Below are positions 36,768-44,600 of a DNA stretch of 64,000 nt, piece by piece. Below the pieces are notes generated by a model, which worked only from the letters and a program-made list of their open reading frames with translations, made no database searches and was not told the DNA's origin. Source of the DNA: CAZLMW01 sp964560875 (GTDB lineage Bacteria > Myxococcota_A > UBA9042); the NCBI GenBank assembly GCA_964560875.1, contig CAZLMW010000023.1:13204-77203 (forward strand). Direction: 5' to 3'. The stretch's first letter is position 1, and each line of letters opens with the position of its first letter. The position numbers and the translations under genes are program-made.

Positions 36768-36944
36768 GGCCTTATCTCTCCTCGATGGCGCACGTTCGCC
36801 CACGCCCGGCGCGGCGGTCAAGTTGCCACGTGGACTGACGCTCGGTCCGCGATCCACAACGAGGGCTCGCGTTGACGACCGGCGCCCTGTTTGCCAGATT
36901 CCGCGACCGGAAACGCAACCCCGCACCCAAATTCAGGAGATGCC

Positions 36945-37712
36945 ATGAACCTCAGCAACGTCATCGCCGTCGTCACCGGCGGCGCATCGGGCCTCGGTCG
37001 CGCCACCGCTGAACATATCGCTGCCAACGGCGGCAAGGTCGTTCTCTTGGACTTGCCCGGCAGCCCGGGCGAAGAAGTCGCAGCAGGGATCGGTGACAAT
37101 GCGCGCTTTGCGCCGTGTGACGTGACCAACGAAGACCAGGTCAACGCTGCCCTGGACGTGGCTGAATCCGCGTTCGGTCGCGTGAACGTCACCGTCAACT
37201 GCGCCGGGATAGCGATCGCCATGAAAACGATCGGCCGCCGCGGCGTTCACCCGCTCGACGCCTTCCAGAAAGTGCTCAACGTCAACGCCGGTGGTACGTT
37301 CAACGTGATCCGATTGGCGTCGGTGCGCATGGCTGAAAACAAGCCCAACGCAGGCGGCGAGCGAGGCGTGATCGTCAACACGGCTTCAGTCGCGGCCTAC
37401 GATGGCCAGATCGGCCAGGCGGCCTACTCGGCGAGCAAGGGTGCGGTCGTCGGCATGACCCTGCCGATCGCGCGCGACCTCTCTCGCAGCGGTATCCGCG
37501 TCTGCACTATCGCTCCCGGCATCTTCCGCACGCCGATGATGGCCGGTTTGCCCGAGAAGGCGCAGCAGGCCCTCGCCCAGATGGTTCCCTTCCCGCCCCG
37601 CCTCGGCGAGCCGCCGGAGTACGCTTCGCTCGCGGGTCACATCATCGAAAACGGCATGCTCAATGGCGAATGCATCCGCCTCGACGGCGCGATCCGCATG
37701 TCGCCGAAGTAA
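36945..37712 (+). CDS. short-chain dehydrogenase, HSD10/3-hydroxyacyl-CoA dehydrogenase type
   Basis: 255 residues from ATG 36945 with AGGAGA four bases upstream. NAD-binding TGGASGLG, CDVTNEDQV, NCAG, and the catalytic Ser...YSASK motif are all present; GIFRTPMMAGLPEKAQQALAQMVPFPPRLGEP is typical of type-10 hydroxysteroid/3-hydroxyacyl-CoA dehydrogenases. It probably oxidises short or branched 3-hydroxyacyl-CoAs (2-methyl-3-hydroxybutyryl-CoA), which suits the nearby branched-chain amino acid pathway. Confidence 0.88.
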   Translation: MNLSNVIAVVTGGASGLGRATAEHIAANGGKVVLLDLPGSPGEEVAAGIGDNARFAPCDVTNEDQVNAALDVAESAFGRVNVTVNCAGIAIAMKTIGRRGVHPLDAFQKVLNVNAGGTFNVIRLASVRMAENKPNAGGERGVIVNTASVAAYDGQIGQAAYSASKGAVVGMTLPIARDLSRSGIRVCTIAPGIFRTPMMAGLPEKAQQALAQMVPFPPRLGEPPEYASLAGHIIENGMLNGECIRLDGAIRMSPK

Positions 37713-37741
37713 CGGCCATCCGGCAGCAAGAGGATGCTCTC

Positions 37742-38227
37742 TTAGAGCCCGGTCCAGGTGCTCCGGGAGGACGTAGCGAGCAGATCGAGCAGCAGCACAC
37801 CGCCGCGCTCCTGCACCACCCATTCGCGCTCGTCATCCCCGGCTTGCACCCGCAAGACGATGCCGCTGACGTCGCGATGCGCCGACACGAACTGGGCTGG
37901 GACGCGCGGGGCAGTCGGAACAAAGCCCGCGTGTCCGACCTTGTTGACGACCGCCGTTACGGGATCGGGCGGGTCGGCAGCCGGCGTCCGCTGCATCGTC
38001 CAGAAGAGCTGCCTGGACTGCGGGGTCATCATGGCTGCAACGCGGTCAACGTCCCCCGAAGCCAGCGCCTCATCGAATCGCTGAACGAACACGTCAGGTG
38101 CCTGGCGACATCCAGCCAGCGCCACAAGGGCGATCACCGCGAGCTGAGCGGAGGCAAAAAGCAAACGACCGGCGGTGCCTTCTGAAAAGCGCCGCCGGCC
38201 GTCTGTTCGGGTTTTGCTGCAGTTCAC
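37742..38227 (-). CDS. lipoprotein, NTF2-like small domain suspected
   Basis: 161 residues from GTG 38227. Hydrophobic signal with lipobox VALAGC (Cys40). The mature part, VFVQRFDEALASGDVDRVAAMMTP, then VLRVQAGDDEREWVVQERGGVLLLDL, resembles small NTF2-like or DUF4878-type lipoproteins, but I cannot name a family. The start lies 25 bases downstream of tRNA-Leu on the same strand, so it may be read from the tRNA promoter. Alternative later start: TTG at codon 22. Confidence 0.65.
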   Translation of the reverse strand: MNCSKTRTDGRRRFSEGTAGRLLFASAQLAVIALVALAGCRQAPDVFVQRFDEALASGDVDRVAAMMTPQSRQLFWTMQRTPAADPPDPVTAVVNKVGHAGFVPTAPRVPAQFVSAHRDVSGIVLRVQAGDDEREWVVQERGGVLLLDLLATSSRSTWTGL

Positions 38228-38252
38228 AATCGTCGGTCACTGCAAATCGGGG

Positions 38253-38337
38253 TGCGAGGAGGGGGACTTGAACCCCCATGCCCAAGTTGGGCACTAGCAC
38301 CTCAAGCTAGCGCGTCTACCAATTCCGCCATCCTCGC
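38253..38337 (-). tRNA. tRNA-Leu (anticodon GAG)
   Basis: On the minus strand: acceptor stem GCGAGGA/TCCTCGC, D-arm GGAATTGGTAGACGC, anticodon stem CTAGC/GCTAG with loop TTGAGGT, a long variable arm (TGCCCAACTTGGGCA) as in class II leucine tRNAs, and T-arm GGGGGTTCAAGTCCCCC. The 3' CCA is not encoded. It reads CUC/CUU leucine codons. Confidence 0.96.
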
Positions 38338-38374
38338 TTGGGCGCCGCGCCATGCTCTGGTGCGGCGGGGGCGA

Positions 38375-38403
38375 ATCATGATCCCGCCAAACGCACGCGT
38401 CAA
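38375..38403 (-). promoter_or_regulatory. sigma-70 promoter of tRNA-Leu
   Basis: On the minus strand TTGACG (38403-38398), 17 bases, CATGAT (38380-38375), then about 37 bases to the tRNA 5' end. Spacing and -35 match are good. Confidence 0.6.
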
Positions 38404-38465
38404 GGGGTATGAGCAACATCGATGCAGAGCGCTGCAGGCGGCTGTTTTCGGCGCTCCACACCAAC

Positions 38466-38513
38466 CCAAAACGACGGCGGGCGACGATCCGGGGAAGAAG
38501 GACCGCCGCCCGC
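38466..38513 (-). terminator. possible terminator of a small minus-strand gene
   Basis: On the minus strand GCGGGCG (38513-38507) pairs with CGCCCGC (38483-38477), followed a few bases later by a short T-run (TTTT). It lies just beyond the stop of the small gene at 38533. The long loop and short T-run make it tentative. Confidence 0.3.
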
Positions 38514-38532
38514 TTACCGTCGTCCGGTGCTT

Positions 38533-38820
38533 TCAGCGATCGAACATCACCCGTCGCCGCAGCCAAGGAAACGTGACCGTAAGAGGCACAAGATCCTGCC
38601 GGCTCAAGAAGCGGACTCGGACGCCGGCGACCCCGGGCAGACCAGGCGCCGCAGGGGTTGTCTTCATCGTCCATGGCGACGGCACGCCTGCAGATACCGC
38701 TGTGCGGAAGCCACCAAAGGCGGTCCAGCGGAAGGCGGAACGGAAGCGAGCGTGACGCGGCCTTGGGAGGGTCGGGTCACCGGGGAAGGGTCGGGGACGC
38801 GGCTTGGGGGGAATGAACAT
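38533..38820 (-). CDS. small hypothetical protein, Pro/Arg-rich
   Basis: 95 residues from ATG 38820, preceded on its strand by GGAGG with a five-base spacer, the main support for it being real. The sequence starts MFIPPKPRPRPFPGDP and is basic and Pro-rich with no membrane segment or known motif. A possible terminator follows. It could equally be a chance frame in G+C-rich DNA; antisense frames here are also open. Confidence 0.35.
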   Translation of the reverse strand: MFIPPKPRPRPFPGDPTLPRPRHARFRSAFRWTAFGGFRTAVSAGVPSPWTMKTTPAAPGLPGVAGVRVRFLSRQDLVPLTVTFPWLRRRVMFDR

Positions 38821-39227
38821 GATCGCCTCCGAACGAACGCGGCGTGTGCCGCTCGCCGACGCGGAATGCGCGGCTGTTGTCTGGTTTTGCAATGCCCTTG
38901 CCATGCCCTGCGCGGACGGTTGAACCAGCTGATTTCAAAGAAAAATCTTGCTCCTCGCGCCGCGGCTCCCCGACGCCTTCTCCACCCTATTCATGTCTTC
39001 GATGCCATGTTGGATTCCCCGCGCGTGGGCCGTCCCGACAAACCCTTATGAAAACAGCCTGTTGGCCTATGACACCGGCGGCGTCCCGAAGCGGCCCTTG
39101 CGGACCTGCCGGGGTTTCGGACCGTCTGGTGCGCGGTCATGACATCCATGCCATCGTGTGTCTCAATCGGGCTACTGGAGCCACGCGTGGCCCGGCTATG
39201 AGGCCTGATGAGGGGGCGACGCCCGTG
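38821..39227. other. gene-poor stretch upstream of the globin gene
   Basis: An open frame in phase with the globin gene runs back to 38844, but the upstream residues show no globin similarity and no good RBS. I see no RNA gene, strong hairpin or clear promoter here. Confidence 0.4.
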
Positions 39228-39701
39228 ATGAGCAGCAGCAAAGACGCATCCCCACTCTTCGACCGCATCGGTGAACAACGCCTTCGCGCTGTCGTGGATG
39301 AGTTCGTTTCGCGTCTCTACAGCGACACCATGATCGGCTTCTTCTTCGACAACTTCGATGCGGACCGTCTCCGCCGTCACGAATACCAGTTCATGGCGCG
39401 GGCCCTGGGTGCGCCGGTACGCTACGAAGGCCGCCCGGTGCGCGAGGCTCACCTCAAGCACCCGATCATGGGCGGTCAGTTCAACCGACGGAAGACGATC
39501 CTGCGAGAGACGCTGCACGACTTCGGGGTGGATGCCGCGGTCGTGACCTTCCTGCTCGAGCACACTGAGAAGCTGCGGCCGCTGATTACGGCGCAGCCAG
39601 GCTCGGACTGCATCAGCGACGCGATGGATGGGCCGGTCGTTCATAGCTGGAGACCGACCCGGACTGACGAAGCCGACCCGGAAGCCGGGACGAACACGTA
39701 G
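39228..39701 (+). CDS. truncated (2-on-2) haemoglobin
   Basis: 157 residues from ATG 39228; an in-frame ATG at 39198 is possible. Globin features: FDRIGEQRLRAVVDEFVSRLYSD, IGFFFDNFDADRLRRHEYQFMARALGAPVRYEGRPV and AHLKHPIMGGQFNRRKTIL with candidate proximal His. Family roles are oxygen or NO binding and detoxification; a bacterial truncated globin of group I or II type is likely. The C-terminal 25 residues are polar and probably disordered. Monocistronic by position. Confidence 0.88.
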   Translation: MSSSKDASPLFDRIGEQRLRAVVDEFVSRLYSDTMIGFFFDNFDADRLRRHEYQFMARALGAPVRYEGRPVREAHLKHPIMGGQFNRRKTILRETLHDFGVDAAVVTFLLEHTEKLRPLITAQPGSDCISDAMDGPVVHSWRPTRTDEADPEAGTNT

Positions 39702-39850
39702 CCTCGCCGCAGTCAGGCCACGCTGTCGGAATTCTCGACGTTGAATTCCTCTACACCGTCGTTTTATTCAACAACTGGCGCTTGCTGCCGAAGAGCACCC
39801 AATGTTGTTCTTAGCAATGATTTCAGTTAGTTATCGTTTTTTCGCGAGCG

Positions 39851-39866
39851 TGGCACGCAACGTGCT
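39851..39866 (+). promoter_or_regulatory. sigma-54 (RpoN) type promoter
   Basis: TGGCACGCAACGTGCT matches the -24/-12 consensus TGGCAC-N5-TTGCA/T with one mismatch; GG (39852-39853) and GC (39864-39865) are exactly 10 bases apart. The region upstream is unusually A+T-rich for this genome and has an inverted GTTGAAT-N19-ATTCAAC at 39740-39772, a candidate site for an enhancer-binding protein. No start codon for a gene follows; transcription would run into the hairpins and terminator at 39.9-40.13 kb. Confidence 0.55.
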
Positions 39867-39877
39867 TTATAGAGAGA

Positions 39878-40134
39878 CCAGAACGCGGCGACGAGGTTCG
39901 GAGCCGGGTTCGAAGAAACGGAGAAGACGAGCCACCTGGGCGTTGTAGCGAACAACCAACCCTGCCCCTCTCAACCCATCGCCTTCGCCGAGGTGGCTCG
40001 TCCGTTTCGCACCAGAACGACACATACCCCTTCCCGACAGGCGCCGACGGCCGCAGCCCAACTGCGGCATTCCCCCTGAACGCGCCAAAAACGACGAGCC
40101 CGCTGGCAACCGCCGGCGGGCTCGAAGTTTTTTT
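39878..40134 (+). ncRNA. candidate structured small RNA under sigma-54-type promoter
   Basis: The predicted transcript is about 257 bases and, on reading, contains no ATG. Hairpins in order: GACGAGCCACCT (39926-39937) with AGGTGGCTCGTC (39991-40002), 12 perfect bp extended by GAAACG/CGTTTC, enclosing a C-rich loop; GCCGCAG/CTGCGGC at 40050-40068 with a CCCAA loop; and the terminal 13-bp terminator stem followed by seven T. Promoter, structure, lack of coding potential and terminator fit an sRNA. Precedent: the Myxococcus xanthus Pxr sRNA is sigma-54-dependent; no homology is claimed. Ends are inferred. Confidence 0.5.
40095..40134. terminator. strong, probably bidirectional intrinsic terminator
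   Basis: CGAGCCCGCTGGC (40095-40107) pairs with GCCGGCGGGCTCG (40112-40124) around loop AACC, then GAAG and TTTTTTT on the plus strand. On the minus strand the same stem is followed by TCGTTTTTGG, so it can also end the gene at 40211-41497. Confidence 0.85.
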
Positions 40135-40210
40135 GGCGTCTGGCGCCGTCGCTCTGGCCCGGTCTTCTCATCAAAGCACGGAGGCATGCCGTGCGTGATG
40201 AGAAGGGCGG

Positions 40211-41497
40211 CTAGGCGAATCGGCGACGCAGCAGGACGAGCGCGGCCATCGCGAAGATGACAAACGGCACGGAGCTGTTGTTGTTGGTCGGTGTGGCCGA
40301 GCAGCCGCTGTCGTCGGTCTTCGGCGGCGTGGTGGTCGTGCCGCCGGAGCTGCCCGAACCCGCGTCGGACGCGTCGGCTGTGCCACCGCTGCTGGCGCCA
40401 CCGGAGCTGGTGCCACCGGAGCTGCTTCCGCCGCCCGTGTCGGCGCTCGAGCCGCCAGCGTCCTTGCCGGTCGTTCCGCCGCCGATGCACACACCGGAGG
40501 TGTCGCAGACCTTGCCGCCCGTGCACTTGCCGCAGGTTTTGCCACAGCCGTCGGGTCCACATTCCTTGCCGGCACACTTGGGCTGGCACGGAGCGTCCTT
40601 GCACTGCAGGTCGAAGTCGCCGCAGCAAGCGGTCTGCTTGTCGCCCGTCTTGCACGCGGGGTCGCAGGCGCACGCGTAGGTGAACTGCGTGCCACCCTGG
40701 CCGCTGGTGATGCCCTTGCCACACTTGTCCTTGCAGCTGTACTGCTGGGGGCACATCGCCTTGTGATCGGCGCAGCAATCGCCGTACTTCACACACTGGC
40801 CGTCGCAGTTGCAGGGCGCGGAGTCACCGAGGTACTTGCCGCACTGGTCTTTGCATGTGCCCTTGGTCGGGTCGGCGCAAGCCGCCCAGCCGCACTGCTG
40901 GATCTTCACGTAGATGTCGAGCGCCTTGTTCGCGTCATCCTGGCTGAACTTCAGCTCCGTCGCGCACTTGTTGGTCGACTTCTTGGCGCCGTCCGGCTTC
41001 TTGGGGTCGTCGGGCTCCTGGAGGCACTTCGCCAGCTTGTTGCAGTTGGCGTCGGACTTGCACGCCGAGACTTCCTTGGGGCACTTGCTGTCCCAGCAGG
41101 TGTTGCCGGAGAACGTCGTGCCCGAGCCGCCACCATCGGTGCTACTTGTAGCGTCGGTGCTGCTCGAGGCGTCACCGCTGGTCGAACCTGCATCGCTCGC
41201 GCCGCCGGCGTCCGTGGTCGTAGTGCCTGAGTCAGTGGCCGTGCCCGCGTCGCCGCCGGTCGAACCAGCGTCTGCTGTGGAACCAGCGTCGCCGCCAGTT
41301 GAGCCGGCGTCGGCGGTGGGAGTCGCGTTGCTGGCAGCGTCCGCCGCCGCGGTGCTGGAGTCAGGGGCGGCCGAGCCGGCGTCCGGGGCTTCCTTGGCGG
41401 CGTCGGCCGAACTGCCCGATTCCGCGGCTGCGGTCGAGGCAACCAGGCCAATCGCTGCGACCATTGCGGCTGCGTGGAAGGCGTAGCGGTTCATCAT
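40211..41497 (-). CDS. surface protein with somatomedin-B-like domains and MYXO-CTERM-like tail
   Basis: 428 residues from ATG 41497 with GGAG nine bases upstream; an ATG at 41521 adds eight residues. Signal peptide: MMNRYAFHAAAMVAAIGLVAS, cleavage near TAAA. Next a long Ala/Asp/Gly/Ser/Thr low-complexity stalk, then a Cys-rich region with APCNCDGQCVKYGDCCADH and a second CACDPACKTGDKQTACCGDF, both matching the CNCDxxCxxxGDCC core of somatomedin-B domains. A CGPDGCGKTCGKCTGGKVC knot follows, then a Ser/Gly linker and a C-terminal GCSATP, hydrophobic stretch and RRRF tail typical of MYXO-CTERM proteins. A surface or matrix protein is inferred. Confidence 0.82.
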   Translation of the reverse strand: MMNRYAFHAAAMVAAIGLVASTAAAESGSSADAAKEAPDAGSAAPDSSTAAADAASNATPTADAGSTGGDAGSTADAGSTGGDAGTATDSGTTTTDAGGASDAGSTSGDASSSTDATSSTDGGGSGTTFSGNTCWDSKCPKEVSACKSDANCNKLAKCLQEPDDPKKPDGAKKSTNKCATELKFSQDDANKALDIYVKIQQCGWAACADPTKGTCKDQCGKYLGDSAPCNCDGQCVKYGDCCADHKAMCPQQYSCKDKCGKGITSGQGGTQFTYACACDPACKTGDKQTACCGDFDLQCKDAPCQPKCAGKECGPDGCGKTCGKCTGGKVCDTSGVCIGGGTTGKDAGGSSADTGGGSSSGGTSSGGASSGGTADASDAGSGSSGGTTTTPPKTDDSGCSATPTNNNSSVPFVIFAMAALVLLRRRFA

Positions 41498-41594
41498 CTT
41501 GATCTTCTCCAAAGTCGTCATTTTTCCGGTCGAGGCTGTTCAGTCGTGCGGTTCTGCGGCCCGATCCGGTCGCCGCTCAGCGCGAGGGTGGCGC

Positions 41595-41624
41595 ACCCTA
41601 CACGAGCCGACAAAATTCTGCCAA
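41595..41624 (-). promoter_or_regulatory. possible promoter of the somatomedin-B-like gene
   Basis: On the minus strand TTGGCA (41624-41619), 18 bases and TAGGGT (41600-41595). It would give a leader of about 90 bases. It lies in the short gap after the giant lipoprotein gene. Confidence 0.35.
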
Positions 41625-41691
41625 GCAAAGCGTCGAGAATCCGCGTACGGGCCGCCGTTGCATCGCCGCAAGATCGCTCGACAAGCGGCCG

Positions 41692-44600
41692 CTACTGGCA
41701 GGTCCAGCCCAACTCGAAGTCGTCAAACCACGCGCCCTGGGCGTTGTTGTTGAGCGGATTGGCGACAAATCGGAAGCCGACGGTCAGTGACTTGCCGATA
41801 TGATCCTTGAGGTCGAACGAGATTTGTTCGTAACCGGTGGTCTTCTTGCAGCTTTGCTCGGTCGATTGCCCGTTGACGAGCAGCTGGATGCGGTCGGTCG
41901 GCAGCGGGAAGTTGGCGCACGTCGGCCCCTCCGCGCTGTCGAAGCGATACTTGAAGCGAACAAACGCCGTCTTCGCACCGGTCGGGATCGCCACCTGCTT
42001 GTAGGTGGCCGTCGCAAGCGTCGCGCCGAAGTTGTAGCTGTGTTTGCCGCTGTCGTTGATGTTGCCGACGTACAACGCCGACGGCGCGCTCGAAGGCTGC
42101 AGCGTGCTGAGCTGCCACTTGATGTTGTTGTTGGATGACTGGAACGAAAACCCTGCGGTGTCGCTGTTGAAGTTCTGCTTGTGGGTCGCAAACGCCGTGT
42201 TGCTGCACTTGCCGGTCTTTGGATCGCAGTCATCGGCGGTGCAGGCATCGCCATCGCTGCAGCTCTTTTTCACGCCGACGCACACGCCCTGGGCCGAACA
42301 GAGGTCTTGGGTCGTGCAGAGGCTGCCGTCGTCGCAAAAGCCATTGACGTTGGGCGGGTTCTTGCACTTTCCGGTCGCCGCGTCGCAGGAATCGAAGGTG
42401 CACTGGTTGCCGTCGTTGCAGTCCGCGGGGCCCTTGCAACAGTCCTTGGCGGTTGACGTACCGACCACGCGGATGTCGTCGACGTAGACGCCCTCGGCGT
42501 TGTTGTTGGACGCGTCGACGGTATCGAAGGTGAAGGTGATCGTGGCGACCTTGCCGCGCAGATCCTTGCCCGAGTCGCTCAGCGAGATGCTTCGGTCGGT
42601 GAACGTCGCTGTGCTCGCACAAACCTGGTCGGTCACGGTCGTCGTGCCGTCGGTCGCGGTGATGGTGAGCCGATCTTTGTCGCAATTGCCGTCCGCGACC
42701 GCCATGAAGTACTTGAACGACAAGGCAAAATCGCCGCCCGCCGGGATTGAGATCTTCGGCAGCGTGAACGTGGTCTTCGACTTGCCCGCGTTGTAGTTCT
42801 TCGCTGCCGCGTCGCCGACGTAGTGCGAATTGGGCGAGCTTGCGCTGCGGTTCTTGCTCACCGTCCAGGCGACCTTGGTGTTGTCCCCCGTCACCGCGAT
42901 GCCGTTGGCTTTGCCGTCGTCGAAGGTCTCTTCGTAGAGCACAACGGGCGCGAACGTTCCGGGGACGAAGCTGCCGCATGTGCCGTTCTTGCAGGCCTCG
43001 ACCGTGCAGTCCGTTCCGTCGTCTTTGCAGACGACAGCGTCGACCTGGCACTGGCCATTGGCGCAGGTGTCGGTTGTGCATGGGAAGTCGTCGCCGCAGT
43101 CGCTGTCCTTTGCGCAGCAGCCAGTCACCGGATTGGGGCTCGAGCAGGCGCCGTCCTTGCAGGCCTCATCCTTGGTGCACGGGTTGCCGTCGTCGCAGCT
43201 GCCCGTGTTGTTGGTCATCACGCACTTACCGCCGCTGCAGGCGTCGTCTGTGCACGCGTTGCCGTCGTCGCAGCCGCCCTGCCCGGCGCATTTGCCTTGC
43301 GCATCGCAGACATCGCCGGACGAGCACGCGTTGCCGTCATCGCAGGCCAGTCCGGGTTTGATCGTCGACGTGCATTTGCCCGATTGCAGGTCGCAAGTGT
43401 CCACGGTGCACGCGTCGCCGTCTGTGCACGAGCCGTTGCCGGTTTGGTTGACGCACTGACCGGTCTTCACGTCGCAGCTGTCCGTCGTGCAGGAGTTGTT
43501 GTCGTCGCAGTTCTTCGTCAGCCCCGACTGGCATGAGCCGTTGCCGCACGTGTCGCCGAGCGTGCACGCGCTTCCGTCGTCGCAGGCCTTGGTGTTGTTT
43601 GCCGCTTTGCAGCCGTTCTTGTCGGGGCACGTGTCATCGGTGCAGACGTTGCCGTCATCGCAGTTGGTCGGCTTGCCGCCCGCGCAGCTTCCGGACGCGC
43701 AGGTTTCGCCGGTGGTGCACTTATCGCCGTCGTCGCAGGGCCCGCCGCTGTTGCCGACGTTGCTGCAGGCGCCGGTCTTGGTATCGCAGCTGTCGTTGGT
43801 GCACGGGTCGCTGTCCGCGCAGTTTTTCGGCGTCCCGTTGCATTTGCCGGACGTGCACGCGTCGCCGCTGGTGCACGCGTCGTTGTCATTGCACGCGCCG
43901 GTGATCGGCTTGAACACACAGCCGGGTGTTGTGCCCGAGGCGTCGCAGCTATCGGCCGTGCAGGGGTTGTTGTCGTCGCACGCGAGCCCGATCCCGCCGC
44001 CACAGACCGGCCCCTTGGGGGACACCTGGCACGTCTCGCCGGTTGTGCAGTTGGACTTGTCGTCGCATGGCGCGCCGATCTTGGCGGTCGTCTTGCAACC
44101 GGTTGTCTTGTCGCACTCGTCGAGGGTGCATGCGTTGTTGTCGCTGCACTTGCTGGCGTCCGCGTTATTGATGCACCCCGCTTTCGGGTCGCAGGCGTCG
44201 CTCGTGCAGCTGACCTTGTCGTCGCAATTGACGGCGATCCCCACGCACTTGCCAAGCGTGCAGACGTCGCCGCCGGTGCACTTGCTGCCGTCGTCGCAGA
44301 TGGTCCCGGTCTTCATCGGTTGGAGCACGCACTTGCCGGTCGCCTTGGTGCACTCGTTGGCGAAACAAGCGACCGTCGAATCGGCGCATTTCACTTCGGT
44401 ACCGGGCTTGGGCTTGCAGGTGCCGGACTGGCAGCTCGGGGTGCCGTTGCACTTGTCGTTGTCGTCGCTGCAGTCGCTGTCCTTTTGGCATGTGCACTGG
44501 TTGAAGATGCCGTTGCATTTGCCGTTGAAGCAGACCGACGCGGGCGTGCACGGGTCGCCGTCGTCACAGGTCAAGGAGCCGGACGTGGGTGGGTTCTGGC

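Noticed and set aside
38844..39227. N-terminal extension of the globin protein
   Set aside because: The extra residues are Arg/Pro-rich without similarity to globins, and ATG 39228 directly precedes the globin fold.
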